A stretch of 44,139 nt of DNA from the NCBI GenBank assembly GCA_005240065.1, contig SBBG01000068.1, forward strand, positions 1-44,139, written 5' to 3'. Each line of letters opens with the position of its first letter. Position 1 is the stretch's first letter. Source of the DNA: Gammaproteobacteria bacterium (lineage in GTDB: Bacteria; Pseudomonadota; Gammaproteobacteria; Ga0077554; Ga007554). Below the pieces are notes generated by a model that ran no database searches, was not told the DNA's origin, and saw only the letters and a list, made by a program, of their open reading frames with translations. The translations under genes and the position numbers were made by a program. Shown here one piece after another: positions 1 to 9,001 of the stretch.

Positions 1-88
1 AAAGCGGCGGCCCGCGCGAGCGCGCGGGGTGGGCGGCGTAGGGGGCGATATCCGGTTCCAGTTTTCGGTTTTCGAGTTTCGCGGCCAT
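1..88 (-). CDS. dgt: dGTPase-like deoxyguanosinetriphosphate triphosphohydrolase, N-terminus only (runs off window start)
   Basis: Minus-strand reading from ATG at 88: MAAKLENRKLEPDIAPYAAHPARSRGPP..., resembling the dGTPase N-terminus (APYA..p..SRGR). It directly follows aroB, a common order. Confidence 0.6.
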   Translation of the reverse strand, partial: MAAKLENRKLEPDIAPYAAHPARSRGPPL

Positions 89-104
89 GGCTTATCCTCT
101 GTCA

Positions 105-155
105 CTGGCGGGCGCATCTCACGCACCAACCAATGGTGCGCATGGCGCACCCTAC
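105..155. repeat. REP-like palindromic repeat, partial copy
   Basis: GGCGCATCTCACGCACCAACCAATGGTGCGCATGGCGCACCCTAC; shares CACGCACCA...ATGGTGCGCAyGGCGCACCCTAC with 18926-18982. Supplies the aroB stop codon. Confidence 0.7.
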
Positions 156-1243
156 GTTTCCTTGCACTCCTCGATCACCTCGCGCAGCAGACCGGGCGGG
201 AAATCGTCGGTCACCACCGACTCGCCGATGGCTTTGAGCAGCACCAGGCGGATCTTGCCATCCTGCACCTTCTTGTCCACCCCCATCAATTCGATGAAGC
301 GCGCGGTGTCGAGCGCACGCGGGGCACGGATGGGCAGGCGGGCCTGTTTGACCAGCGCCTCGGCGCGAGTCGCGTCGGCGTCGCTCAGCCAGCCCAGGCG
401 GGTAGACATCCGTGCCGCCATGACCATTCCGCAACCCACCCCCTCGCCATGCAGCCACGCGCCATAGCCCATGCCGGTCTCGATGGCATGACCAAAGGTA
501 TGGCCCAGATTGAGCGTGGCACGCACGCCGCCTTCGCGCTCATCGGCGGCCACCACCTCGGCCTTGTTGGCGCAGGAGCGCTCGATGGCATAGGCCAGCG
601 CGTCGTTGTCACGCGCCAGCAGTCTGTTTATGTTCGCCTCCAGCCAGGAGAAAAACGCCGGGTCACGGATCAGGCCGTATTTGATCACTTCGGCAAGACC
701 TGCGCTCAGCTCGCGGCCGGGCAGGGTGTCTAGCGTGGCGGTGTCGGCGATCACGCAGCGCGGCTGGTGAAAGGCGCCGATCATATTTTTGCCCAGCGGA
801 TGGTTGACGCCGGTCTTACCGCCCACCGAGGAGTCCACCTGCGACAGCAGGGTGGTGGGGATCTGGATGAAATCCACACCGCGCTGATAGCAAGCCGCGG
901 CGAAGCCGGCCATGTCGCCGATCACCCCGCCGCCCAAGGCCACCAGCGTGACGCGGCGGTCGAATTGCTTGCCCAGCAGGGCATCGAAGATGCGGCTCAG
1001 CACCTCCAGGGTCTTGTACTGCTCGCCGTCGGGCAAGATCACCGCCTCGCACTGCCAGGCACCCAGGGCGGTGCGCACCTGGTCCAGATACAGCGGCGCG
1101 ACGGTGTCGTTGGTGACGATCATCACCTGCTTGCCGCGGATGTGTGGCTGATAAAGATCGGAACACCCGAGCAGCCCATGACCGATGTAAATCGGATAGC
1201 CGCGCTCGCCGAGTTCCACACGCAAGGTTTTCATGTCGTTCAT
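152..1243 (-). CDS. aroB: 3-dehydroquinate synthase
   Basis: [21 protein letters not shown]..., [71 protein letters not shown]. Start chosen at MNDMKTL inside ORF 152..1282. Confidence 0.95.
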   Translation of the reverse strand: MNDMKTLRVELGERGYPIYIGHGLLGCSDLYQPHIRGKQVMIVTNDTVAPLYLDQVRTALGAWQCEAVILPDGEQYKTLEVLSRIFDALLGKQFDRRVTLVALGGGVIGDMAGFAAACYQRGVDFIQIPTTLLSQVDSSVGGKTGVNHPLGKNMIGAFHQPRCVIADTATLDTLPGRELSAGLAEVIKYGLIRDPAFFSWLEANINRLLARDNDALAYAIERSCANKAEVVAADEREGGVRATLNLGHTFGHAIETGMGYGAWLHGEGVGCGMVMAARMSTRLGWLSDADATRAEALVKQARLPIRAPRALDTARFIELMGVDKKVQDGKIRLVLLKAIGESVVTDDFPPGLLREVIEECKET

Positions 1244-1782
1244 CCGATGTGTTTCTCGTGCTCCGCCACCTGGCCCAACCACTCCTCTATCGACCTCACC
1301 GTGGCGCGGACGCTGCTGTTGTCAGTCTCAATGATCAGATCGGCGATTTCACGGTACAATGGATCACGCACCTTCATGATATCGGCGAGGCGCGCGCGCG
1401 GATCGGCGGTTTGCAACAAGGGGCGATTGCGATCTTTCGCAGTACGCTTGAGGAGATGGTCGATCGAGGCATGGAGATAAATCACACAGCCACGCGCCGC
1501 AAGATGGGCGCGGTTGGCGGGATCGAGCACCGCACCGCCGCCCGTGGCGAGCACGACGCCGCCACGGCGCGTCAGATCGTCGATCGCCTCGCGCTCGCGC
1601 CGGCGGAAACCCTCCTCGCCCTCGATCTCGAAGATCAGCGGAATGCCCGCCCCGGTACGGTGCTCGATCTCGTGATCGCTGTCGAGAAATGCCAGACCCA
1701 GGTCGCGGGCGAGCTGCCGGCCGATGGTTGTCTTGCCGGCGCCCATCGGGCCGATGAGGAAGATGTTGTTGGGTTTGGACAT
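1240..1782 (-). CDS. aroK: Shikimate kinase
   Basis: Walker [31 protein letters not shown]. Overlaps the aroB start. Confidence 0.95.
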   Translation of the reverse strand: MSKPNNIFLIGPMGAGKTTIGRQLARDLGLAFLDSDHEIEHRTGAGIPLIFEIEGEEGFRRREREAIDDLTRRGGVVLATGGGAVLDPANRAHLAARGCVIYLHASIDHLLKRTAKDRNRPLLQTADPRARLADIMKVRDPLYREIADLIIETDNSSVRATVRSIEEWLGQVAEHEKHIG

Positions 1783-1854
1783 GGGACCGATTTTATCCTA
1801 AAACCGGGCGGGGAGGGCCAGTTTTGGGATGGCAACAACAGGGAACGATAAAGA

Positions 1855-1878
1855 ACAGGGCGCTTTTCAGCGCCCTGT
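1855..1878 (-). terminator. Hairpin terminator candidate downstream of the Big_1-like lipoprotein gene
   Basis: ACAGGGCGC-TTTTCA-GCGCCCTGT, perfect 9-bp stem, followed on the minus strand by TTCTTT. Lies between the lipoprotein stop (1907) and the aroK start. Confidence 0.5.
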
Positions 1879-1906
1879 CGTTGTTGGTATTCGACACTGA
1901 AGAACT

Positions 1907-3529
1907 TCAGTCCTGGACAGTTATCGACGCAGACGTTTTTTCTCCGCTCGGCGCGGTCACTATTACCGTCAGCGTACCACTACTTGATGCTCCATCAGTG
2001 ACAACGTTTATAGTATAGACCAGCGGTCCATTGGAGTTTATATTGCCCACCGTATAGCTTGTCGACCCGGACAATTTGCCGTTATCCGTAACGATGGCGA
2101 TGGTCGTGCCTCTCGGCATGGGCTGGTTATGCGCCAAATCTCCCACCGCAATCGTCACGGTCTGCGGCGCAGTCGCGACATTGATATTAGAGGGAGTGAT
2201 AACGATGTTGGCTTGTGTATCCGACATCACCAACACCGTGGAAGCGCGCACATTCAGCGTCTTTGTCGAGCCGCACAGCGTGCTGTGCGAGCACAGGATG
2301 CCGTTAAACTTTCCATCTGCGGCATCATGAAGATAGTTTTTGTTGAAATCCACGGAGAACTCGCCAGCATCCCACATACCGTTTTCGTTGTCGTCACGAA
2401 AGGCTTCCGGCAAGTCATTGATAGCCGGAAAACTGTCTCCATCGCTGAAATAACCATCGTTGTTGACGTCACCAAAGCTTTCTTCGCCAACGGCTGTCGC
2501 CAAGATCGTCACCCGGCCATTGGAAGGCCGTGGATTTTGACTCACCCAATCCACGGAACAGGCACCCTTCATGGTAGTGCACGACCCCCCGATCGATCCC
2601 CCCTCTGTCGTGAAGGTGACGGCGGTTCCGTCCGGCACAGGATTGTTAAACCGGTCGCCAAGCCGGGCGGTGATTTTCACCGTCACCCCATCGATATCCC
2701 AAGCCTCCGGATTCAAGGTTTCCGCGCTGAGAGAAGTGCTGTCCTGATCTGGTATACCGGTGGTGATCGCCAGTTGATCCGACTGCGTGCTGATAACAGG
2801 GGAAGTACCAACGATGATCGCCGTCACGCGTACTGGCGTGGGAATGGTTCCTGCTTGCACGACGGTCTGTGCCTGGCCGTTGGCGTCAGTTTTGGCCGCA
2901 AGCGGGGAAAGGTTCAACCCTCCCACATCGGTATCCAGCGAAAAGGTCACATCCTTGTTCGGCACCACACCCCCAACCGAATTTAATACTTTAAAGACAA
3001 TGGTGGAGGTTTCTGACAAACCCGCGCCACCCGTCCCTTTCAAGGCGATGCTGGATGGAGTAGCGGATACGAACTGGATGGAACCCAGAACCGCAGGCTG
3101 GACATTGATAACGCCGGTCGCGGTGAGTACATTGCTATTTATAGTGGCTGTAGCTGTAATGGTGTCGGTACCCTCACATCCCTTGGCAACATAATCGCTT
3201 ATGGCGACGCCGTTCACCGATTTGACAGGCGAGATCAGCGTGGCGGCTTGGGTACCCGCGCAACCCGAGGTAAAAGTGACCTCGGTTTCGGTGGTATAGG
3301 GCGCCCCTGTGGAGGCATCCGTCAATTTGGCGGTAACGCTCGCCTTCCCCCCGGCAGAAAGCGTCGTCACACCTATCGTCAGCGACATCTGAACCGTCGA
3401 GGTACTGGTTCCCGTACCAGTACCCGTACCCGTTCCAGGCGATGTAGTCCCCGCCCCCTTGAACGCGTCATCCCCACCACCACAGCCCGCCAGCGCGGCG
3501 ACCAGCAAAAAGGCGCTCAGTCTCTTCAT
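1907..3529 (-). CDS. Secreted lipoprotein with Ig-like (Big_1/invasin-type) repeats and an EF-hand/dockerin-like acidic segment
   Basis: Lipobox LLVAALAGCGGG, repeated Ig-like modules (SLTIGVTTLSAGGKASVTAKLTDAS; VKITARLGDRFNNPVPDGTAVTFTTEGG), and Asp-rich GDVNNDGYFSDGD / DDNENGMWDAGE / DFNKNYLHDAADG. Confidence 0.75.
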   Translation of the reverse strand: MKRLSAFLLVAALAGCGGGDDAFKGAGTTSPGTGTGTGTGTSTSTVQMSLTIGVTTLSAGGKASVTAKLTDASTGAPYTTETEVTFTSGCAGTQAATLISPVKSVNGVAISDYVAKGCEGTDTITATATINSNVLTATGVINVQPAVLGSIQFVSATPSSIALKGTGGAGLSETSTIVFKVLNSVGGVVPNKDVTFSLDTDVGGLNLSPLAAKTDANGQAQTVVQAGTIPTPVRVTAIIVGTSPVISTQSDQLAITTGIPDQDSTSLSAETLNPEAWDIDGVTVKITARLGDRFNNPVPDGTAVTFTTEGGSIGGSCTTMKGACSVDWVSQNPRPSNGRVTILATAVGEESFGDVNNDGYFSDGDSFPAINDLPEAFRDDNENGMWDAGEFSVDFNKNYLHDAADGKFNGILCSHSTLCGSTKTLNVRASTVLVMSDTQANIVITPSNINVATAPQTVTIAVGDLAHNQPMPRGTTIAIVTDNGKLSGSTSYTVGNINSNGPLVYTINVVTDGASSSGTLTVIVTAPSGEKTSASITVQD

Positions 3530-3688
3530 GATGTTATACATGCTTCTCTTTCTCCATGGATTCTTGCGGCACCACCCCGCCAGGCTGGCAACGGGGTTTC
3601 CGTGTGAGGAGTATCGGCAGAAGACAGGGAAGCTTTAATAGGAGGATCATCCCGTGCGTGGACAAGAACAAAACCAGTTGCACCCACT

Positions 3689-3707
3689 AATGATAATCAT
3701 TATCATT
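3689..3707. promoter_or_regulatory. Fur box
   Basis: AATGATAATCATTATCATT contains the canonical 7-1-7 motif TGATAAT-C-ATTATCA. It is ~50 bp upstream of the Fe(III)-binding protein start. Confidence 0.9.
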
Positions 3708-3756
3708 AACACTTAGCATAACCATGCCCCTAAAAGGGATTTCCTGGAGAATAACG

Positions 3757-4776
3757 ATGCCCAGAATCAAGCACCCCCCTCTTTTCGCTACCCTCGCGGC
3801 CATTGCCTGCCTGACCTTGCTGCCCGCGGCGGCGCAGGCCGCCGAGGAATTGGTGGTCTATTCCGCGCGGATCGAGAAGCTGATAAAACCTTTGCTCGAT
3901 ACCTACAAAAAAGAAACCGGCACATCCATCAAGCTGCTGACCGGCAAGGAAGGGCCGTTGCTGGAGCGCCTCAAGGCGGAAGGGCCGAGAACACCCGCCG
4001 ATGTGTTGATCACGGTGGATGCCGGCAATCTCTGGCAGGCGGGACAAAGCGGGCTGCTGGCGAAGATCGATTCGAAGACCCTCACCGACAATGTGCCGGC
4101 CCATCTGCGCGACCCGGACGGCCAGTGGTACGGCTTGTCGATCCGCGCCCGCACCATCGTTTACAACACCAAAAAAGTGAAGCCCGCCGACCTTTCCACT
4201 TACGAGGCGCTGGGAGAGGCCAAATGGAAAGGGCGGCTGTGCCTGCGCTCGTCAAAGAAGGTCTACAACCAGTCGCTGGTGGCGATGATGATCGCCGAAC
4301 TGGGCGAGACCAAGACCGAGGAAGTCGTCAAATCCTGGGTGAAAAACCTCGCCACTCCGCCGTTCTCCGATGACGAAAACCTGCTGGATGCCTTGGCGGC
4401 GGGCCAGTGCGACGTGGGAATCGTCAACAGCTATTACGTTGGCCGTCTCCAGCGGTCGCACCCCAGCGCACCAGTCGCTATTTTCTGGCCCAACCAGGGT
4501 GATCGTGGCGTGCACGTCAACGTGTCCGGCGCGGGTGTCACCAAACATGCCAAGCATCGCGACGCGGCGGTGAAATTCGTCGAATGGTTGTCGTCGGAAA
4601 AGGCACAGAAGCTGTTCGCCGACGCCAATCTGGAATTTCCGGTCAATCCCAAGGTCAAACCCGACCCGCTGGTCGCAGCTTGGGGGACGTTCAAGCAAGA
4701 CACCATCAACGTCTCGGAGGCCGGCAAGTTGCAGGCCAAGGCGGTGATGCTGATGGATCGGGCCGGGTATAAATGA
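3757..4776 (+). CDS. Fe(III) ABC transporter, periplasmic iron-binding protein (FbpA/FutA family)
   Basis: Signal peptide then AEELVVYSARIEKLIKPLLDTYKKETGTSIKLLTGKEGPLLERLKAEG...PADVLITVDAGNLW, ...NSYYVGRL. Preceded by a Fur box and SD GGAG. Confidence 0.92.
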   Translation: MPRIKHPPLFATLAAIACLTLLPAAAQAAEELVVYSARIEKLIKPLLDTYKKETGTSIKLLTGKEGPLLERLKAEGPRTPADVLITVDAGNLWQAGQSGLLAKIDSKTLTDNVPAHLRDPDGQWYGLSIRARTIVYNTKKVKPADLSTYEALGEAKWKGRLCLRSSKKVYNQSLVAMMIAELGETKTEEVVKSWVKNLATPPFSDDENLLDALAAGQCDVGIVNSYYVGRLQRSHPSAPVAIFWPNQGDRGVHVNVSGAGVTKHAKHRDAAVKFVEWLSSEKAQKLFADANLEFPVNPKVKPDPLVAAWGTFKQDTINVSEAGKLQAKAVMLMDRAGYK

Positions 4777-6440
4777 CGACGCAGGCACCGGCCGGATACG
4801 TGCGCATGGCTCATGCCGCGATGCCGGGGCGATTTGTATCCAGTGGCGCGGGCTGGCGGTTGGCCAGCCTGCTCGCCGCCCTGCTGGTAGCGGCCCCCAT
4901 CCTGATGCTGCTGCCCGCCTGGCTGACGGCGGAGAATGAGGTATGGCGTCATCTCGTCGATACCGTCCTGGCCGGATTGTTGCGCAACACCGCCGTGCTG
5001 ACGCTGGGCGTGGGCGCGGGCGTGCTGACGCTGGGCGTGGGACTGGCATGGCTGACAGCGATGTGTGAATTTCCGGGCCGGCGCCTGTTCGACTGGGCAT
5101 TGATGTTGCCTCTGGGCATCCCCACCTATGTGCTGGCTTTCGTCGCGGTGGGTCTGCTCGATTTCAGCGGGCCGGCGCAAAGTGCTCTGCGCGAGATGTT
5201 TCCCGGCGGCTACTGGTTTCCGCAGGTCCGTTCCGAAGGCGGAGTGATCATAGTGTTCACCTTGGCGCTCTACCCCTATGTCTACATGCTGGCGCGCGCC
5301 GCTTTTCTCGGCCAGGGGCGCAACCTGCTGGAAAGTGGCCGCATTCTGGGACTGTCTCCACGTCAGGTGTTCTGGCGCGTGTCGCTGCCGATGGCGCGTC
5401 CGGCCATTGCTGCCGGTGTGGCGCTGGCGCTGATGGAGACCTTGGCCGACTTCGGCGCGGTCGCCATCTTCAACTATGACACTTTCACCACCGCCATCTA
5501 CAAGACTTGGTTCGGCTTCTTCGACATCAACGCCGCCGCACAGCTTTCCACCCTGTTGTTGCTGTTCGTCGCCCTGGCGATGTACGGCGAACGCCGTTTC
5601 CGCGGGCGGGCGCGGTTCCACACCGGCGGCAAGCGCGCCGGCCAATACCGCTACCGGCTGCAAGGGACGCGCGCCCTGCTTGCCACTGCGGCGGCCGGAG
5701 CAGTGCTGTTGCTGGCCTTCATCGTTCCTGTGGCGCAACTGGCGGTGTGGACGGTGAACGCAGGATTCACCGATCTGGATGAGCGCTATGCGCAATTCGT
5801 GATTCACACCCTGCTGCTGGGCGGATTCGCCGCGCTGCTGACCACGGCCAGTGCGCTGTTGCTGGCTTATGTCCACAAACTCTGGCCGGACCGCCTGACG
5901 CGCCTGGCCAGCCGTCTGGCGACGCTCGGCTACGCCATGCCGGGCACGGTACTGGCGGTGGGGGTGATGCTATTTTTCAGTTGGCTGGATCGGGGCATCG
6001 ACACGGCGTCCGGGCGCTGGCTGGGCGCTCCGGCAGAGCTGCTGCTCAGCGGCAGCGTGATCGCCTTGCTGTTCGCCTATCTAGTGCGCTTTCTCGCCGT
6101 GGGCCACGGCCCCGTGGAAAGCGGCCTGGAGCGTATCACCCCGTCCATCCAGCAGGCGGCGCGCAGCCTGGGCGCCGGACACCGCGAGGTGCTGTGGCGC
6201 ATCTACCTGCCGATGCTGCGCCCCGGCCTGCTGACCGCGGTGCTGCTGGTATTCGTCGATGTGATGAAAGAGTTGCCCGCCACCTTGCTGCTGCGTCCTT
6301 TCGACTGGGACACGCTGGCGATCCGCATCTTCGAGCTGACCTCGGAAGGCGAGTGGCAACAAGCCGCGCTGCCGGCGCTGACGCTGGTACTGGTAGGTTT
6401 GATTCCGGTGATAATACTGGTACGGCGGTCGGAGCAATAA
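4773..6440 (+). CDS. Fe(III) ABC transporter, fused permease (FbpB family)
   Basis: Hydrophobic two-module permease with EAA-loop-like segments (ESGRILGLSPRQVFWRVSLPMARPAI; QAARSLGAGHREVLWRIYLPMLRPGL). ATGA overlap with the upstream gene. Confidence 0.92.
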   Translation: MTTQAPAGYVRMAHAAMPGRFVSSGAGWRLASLLAALLVAAPILMLLPAWLTAENEVWRHLVDTVLAGLLRNTAVLTLGVGAGVLTLGVGLAWLTAMCEFPGRRLFDWALMLPLGIPTYVLAFVAVGLLDFSGPAQSALREMFPGGYWFPQVRSEGGVIIVFTLALYPYVYMLARAAFLGQGRNLLESGRILGLSPRQVFWRVSLPMARPAIAAGVALALMETLADFGAVAIFNYDTFTTAIYKTWFGFFDINAAAQLSTLLLLFVALAMYGERRFRGRARFHTGGKRAGQYRYRLQGTRALLATAAAGAVLLLAFIVPVAQLAVWTVNAGFTDLDERYAQFVIHTLLLGGFAALLTTASALLLAYVHKLWPDRLTRLASRLATLGYAMPGTVLAVGVMLFFSWLDRGIDTASGRWLGAPAELLLSGSVIALLFAYLVRFLAVGHGPVESGLERITPSIQQAARSLGAGHREVLWRIYLPMLRPGLLTAVLLVFVDVMKELPATLLLRPFDWDTLAIRIFELTSEGEWQQAALPALTLVLVGLIPVIILVRRSEQ

Positions 6441-6444
6441 CGCC

Positions 6445-6855
6445 ATGTCCGCCTGTCCTCTATGTCACCCCCAACAGGAAACCGTGCTGTGGCGCAATGA
6501 GCGCTGCCGCATCATCCTGGTCGATGACCCCGGCTATGCCGGCTTCTGCCGCGTCATCTGGCAGGATCATGTCAAGGAGATGACCGATCTTTCGTCCGCC
6601 GAACGGCAGGAGCTGATGATGGTGGTGTTCGTCGTGGAAGAGGTATTGCGCGAAACGCTGCGACCGGACAAAATCAATCTCGCATCCTTGGGCAATCAGG
6701 CGCCGCACCTGCATTGGCATGTCATCCCGCGCTTCGCCGACGATACGCACTTCCCAGACCCGGTCTGGGCCGCAGCGCGCCGGCCCGGTTGTACCCGCAC
6801 AGTGGATACGCAGCGGCTTGTCCAGGTACTGGCGCAGCGCCTGGCAAGTAACTGA
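6445..6855 (+). CDS. HIT family protein
   Basis: NQAPHLHWHVIPRF matches the HxHxHxx motif; MSACPLCHPQQETVLWRNERCRIILVDDPGYAGFCRVIWQDHVKEMTDL. Confidence 0.9.
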   Translation: MSACPLCHPQQETVLWRNERCRIILVDDPGYAGFCRVIWQDHVKEMTDLSSAERQELMMVVFVVEEVLRETLRPDKINLASLGNQAPHLHWHVIPRFADDTHFPDPVWAAARRPGCTRTVDTQRLVQVLAQRLASN

Positions 6856-6912
6856 ACGCTCGTGTCTTCCGGGATGATCTCAATAGCGGGAGATCTTCAG
6901 AGGAGGGGCCTC

Positions 6913-7014
6913 ATGGAATTCGAACGCCTTGTTGTCTTATTATCTTCCTTCACCGTTTGTCTGGTGCTGCTGAGCAAGGCTTGCGCGCCATTGATACTGT
7001 TGGAATCTGAGTAA
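6913..7014 (+). CDS. Hydrophobic 33-aa microprotein (putative)
   Basis: ATG...TAA encoding MEFERLVVLLSSFTVCLVLLSKACAPLILLESE, preceded at short spacing by a strong SD (AGGAGGGG, 6901-6908). Below the length cutoff of the supplied ORF track. Confidence 0.4.
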   Translation: MEFERLVVLLSSFTVCLVLLSKACAPLILLESE

Positions 7015-7029
7015 TGGGCGTCTCTACTG

Positions 7030-7413
7030 TCAGTGCAATATCCGCGGCACGGCGAGTGTAAACGCGGGAATCTCCGCCTCGAAGCGCGCACCGTCATCGG
7101 CTATCAGCTGATAGCTGCCCTGCATGGTGCCCACCGGCGTTTCGATGACCGCGCCGCTGGTGTATTGAAATGACTCCCCCGGCCGGAGATGCGGCTGCTC
7201 GCCTACCACTCCTTTGCCACGCACTTCCTGAATCTTGCCGTTGGCATCGGTGATGATCCAGTGTCTGGTCAAAAGCTTGGCCGGCACGGCGCCGGCGTTG
7301 CGGATGGTGATGCGGTAGGCGAAAGCGTACTGGTTTTGTTCGGGAACGGACTGTTCAGCAATGAAGAACGCCTCCGCCTCGACGCTTATATTGTAATTGC
7401 TATTCTTGCTCAT
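7030..7413 (-). CDS. apaG: ApaG protein (Co2+/Mg2+ efflux-associated)
   Basis: VRGKGVVGEQPHLRPGESFQYTSGAVIETPVGTMQGSYQLI. Start at MSKNSNYNISVEAE. Confidence 0.93.
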   Translation of the reverse strand: MSKNSNYNISVEAEAFFIAEQSVPEQNQYAFAYRITIRNAGAVPAKLLTRHWIITDANGKIQEVRGKGVVGEQPHLRPGESFQYTSGAVIETPVGTMQGSYQLIADDGARFEAEIPAFTLAVPRILH

Positions 7414-7481
7414 AAACCGTAATTCCTGCTCGCCTGATAGAATAAGATAAGAGTCGCTTCCATACTTCAAGAGTCATCCCC

Positions 7482-7835
7482 ATGCGCGTCGACGTCACTA
7501 TCTATCACAACCCGCATTGTAGCAAATCGCGCGAAACGCTCCAGCTTTTGCGGGATCAGGGCGTCGAACCCGCTGTCATCGAATACTTGAAAAATCCGCC
7601 TGGCAAGAGGCAACTGAAGAAGATCCTTTCCCTGCTCGGCATGTCACCGCGCGAGCTGATGCGCACCAAAGAAGTGGTCTACAAGGAAGCTGGGTTGGAT
7701 AATCCCAATCTCAGCCGCGACGCGCTGATCACCACCATGATCGAATACCCCATCCTCATCGAACGGCCCATCGTCCTTGCCAACGGCAAAGCTGCCCTGG
7801 GCCGGCCGCCGGAACGGATATTGGAAATTCTGTGA
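7482..7835 (+). CDS. arsC: Arsenate reductase, glutaredoxin-type (ArsC/YfgD family)
   Basis: VTIYHNPHCSKSRETLQLL...YLKNPP...MIEYPILIERPIVLANGKAALGRPPE. Confidence 0.88.
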   Translation: MRVDVTIYHNPHCSKSRETLQLLRDQGVEPAVIEYLKNPPGKRQLKKILSLLGMSPRELMRTKEVVYKEAGLDNPNLSRDALITTMIEYPILIERPIVLANGKAALGRPPERILEIL

Positions 7836-7840
7836 CATTG

Positions 7841-9001
7841 ATGAACGACCACCAATACCGACTGCTGCTCGACATCCTCGCCCAACCAACCGCGCCGTTC
7901 CGCGAGGAGCATGTCATCGCCACGGTCAGCCGGGCACTGGAAGAATCGAAGGTGCCGTTTTTCGCCGATCCGATGGGCAACCTCGTGGTGGGTGCCGGCT
8001 CACGCAAGGAATATCTGGATCTGGCACGGGAAAAGAGCGCCGAGCCGTTGCGGATGTTCATCGCCCACATGGATCACCCCGGCTTTCACGGCGTGGAGTG
8101 GCTGGCGGCACGCCGGCTCAAGGTACGGTGGCATGGCGGCGCGCCGGTCAAGCACCTTGCCGGGGCGCGGGTATGGCTTGCCGACGGCAACGGCTGGGCG
8201 GGATCGGGCTTGCTCGCCAACATCAAGCTTACTGCCTCGAAACGTACCATCGCCAGCGCCGAGGTGCGTCTTGACACGCCGCTGGACCTGCCGGCAAAGA
8301 CGCTCTACGGCGGTTTCCAGTTTCGTGCGCCAGTGTGGCGCAGCGGCCGGCGGTTATATACCAAGGCCGCCGACGATCTGGCCGGGGTGTTCGCCATCGT
8401 CGCCACGGCACAGGAATTTTTCCGCCGCCGGCGCACCGCCAAGCCGCCCTTTCTCGGCCTGCTGACGCGCGCCGAAGAAGTGGGTTTTATCGGTGCTATC
8501 GGCCACTTCGAGCTGGGCTGGCTGGATCAAAGCCGGGGGCGGCGACCAGCGGTATGCGTAAGTCTGGAGGCGTCGCGAACGCTGCCGGGCGCGGTGGTCG
8601 GCAAGGGTCCAGTGGTGCGGCTGGGCGACCGGCGTACCGTGTTCCAACCCGGCGGTCTAAAAGTGCTGGCGGATCTCGCTGAACAAATCCTGCCCGGTCG
8701 CCATCAGCGCCGCATCATGGACGGCGGCGCCTGCGAGGCAACGGCGGCGACGGTCTATGGTTTCGATGCCATCGGCCTGTCCGTGCCACTCGGCAACTAT
8801 CACAATCAGGGCTTCGAGGGCGGCCCGGACTGCCCCCGATCCGACGGCCCGGCCCCCGAATTCGTGCATCTGGATGACATCGCGGGCGAGCTGGCACTGT
8901 GCCGAGCGCTGCTCAAACCGGATCTGCCGTGGGTCGATCCGTGGAACAAACAACGCCAGATATTCCGCAAGAGTCTGCGCCATTATCGAAGGCTATTATG
9001 A
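7841..9001 (+). CDS. M20/M28/M42-like zinc aminopeptidase
   Basis: Metal-site-like motifs AHMDHPG, KAADDLAGV, RAEEVGFIGA, DGGACEATAA. ATGA overlap with the next gene. Confidence 0.75.
   Translation: MNDHQYRLLLDILAQPTAPFREEHVIATVSRALEESKVPFFADPMGNLVVGAGSRKEYLDLAREKSAEPLRMFIAHMDHPGFHGVEWLAARRLKVRWHGGAPVKHLAGARVWLADGNGWAGSGLLANIKLTASKRTIASAEVRLDTPLDLPAKTLYGGFQFRAPVWRSGRRLYTKAADDLAGVFAIVATAQEFFRRRRTAKPPFLGLLTRAEEVGFIGAIGHFELGWLDQSRGRRPAVCVSLEASRTLPGAVVGKGPVVRLGDRRTVFQPGGLKVLADLAEQILPGRHQRRIMDGGACEATAATVYGFDAIGLSVPLGNYHNQGFEGGPDCPRSDGPAPEFVHLDDIAGELALCRALLKPDLPWVDPWNKQRQIFRKSLRHYRRLL

Noticed and set aside
4434-5876. 480-aa minus ORF antisense to the Fe(III) permease
   Set aside because: Q/H/R-rich low-complexity translation, an antisense frame of a hydrophobic permease.
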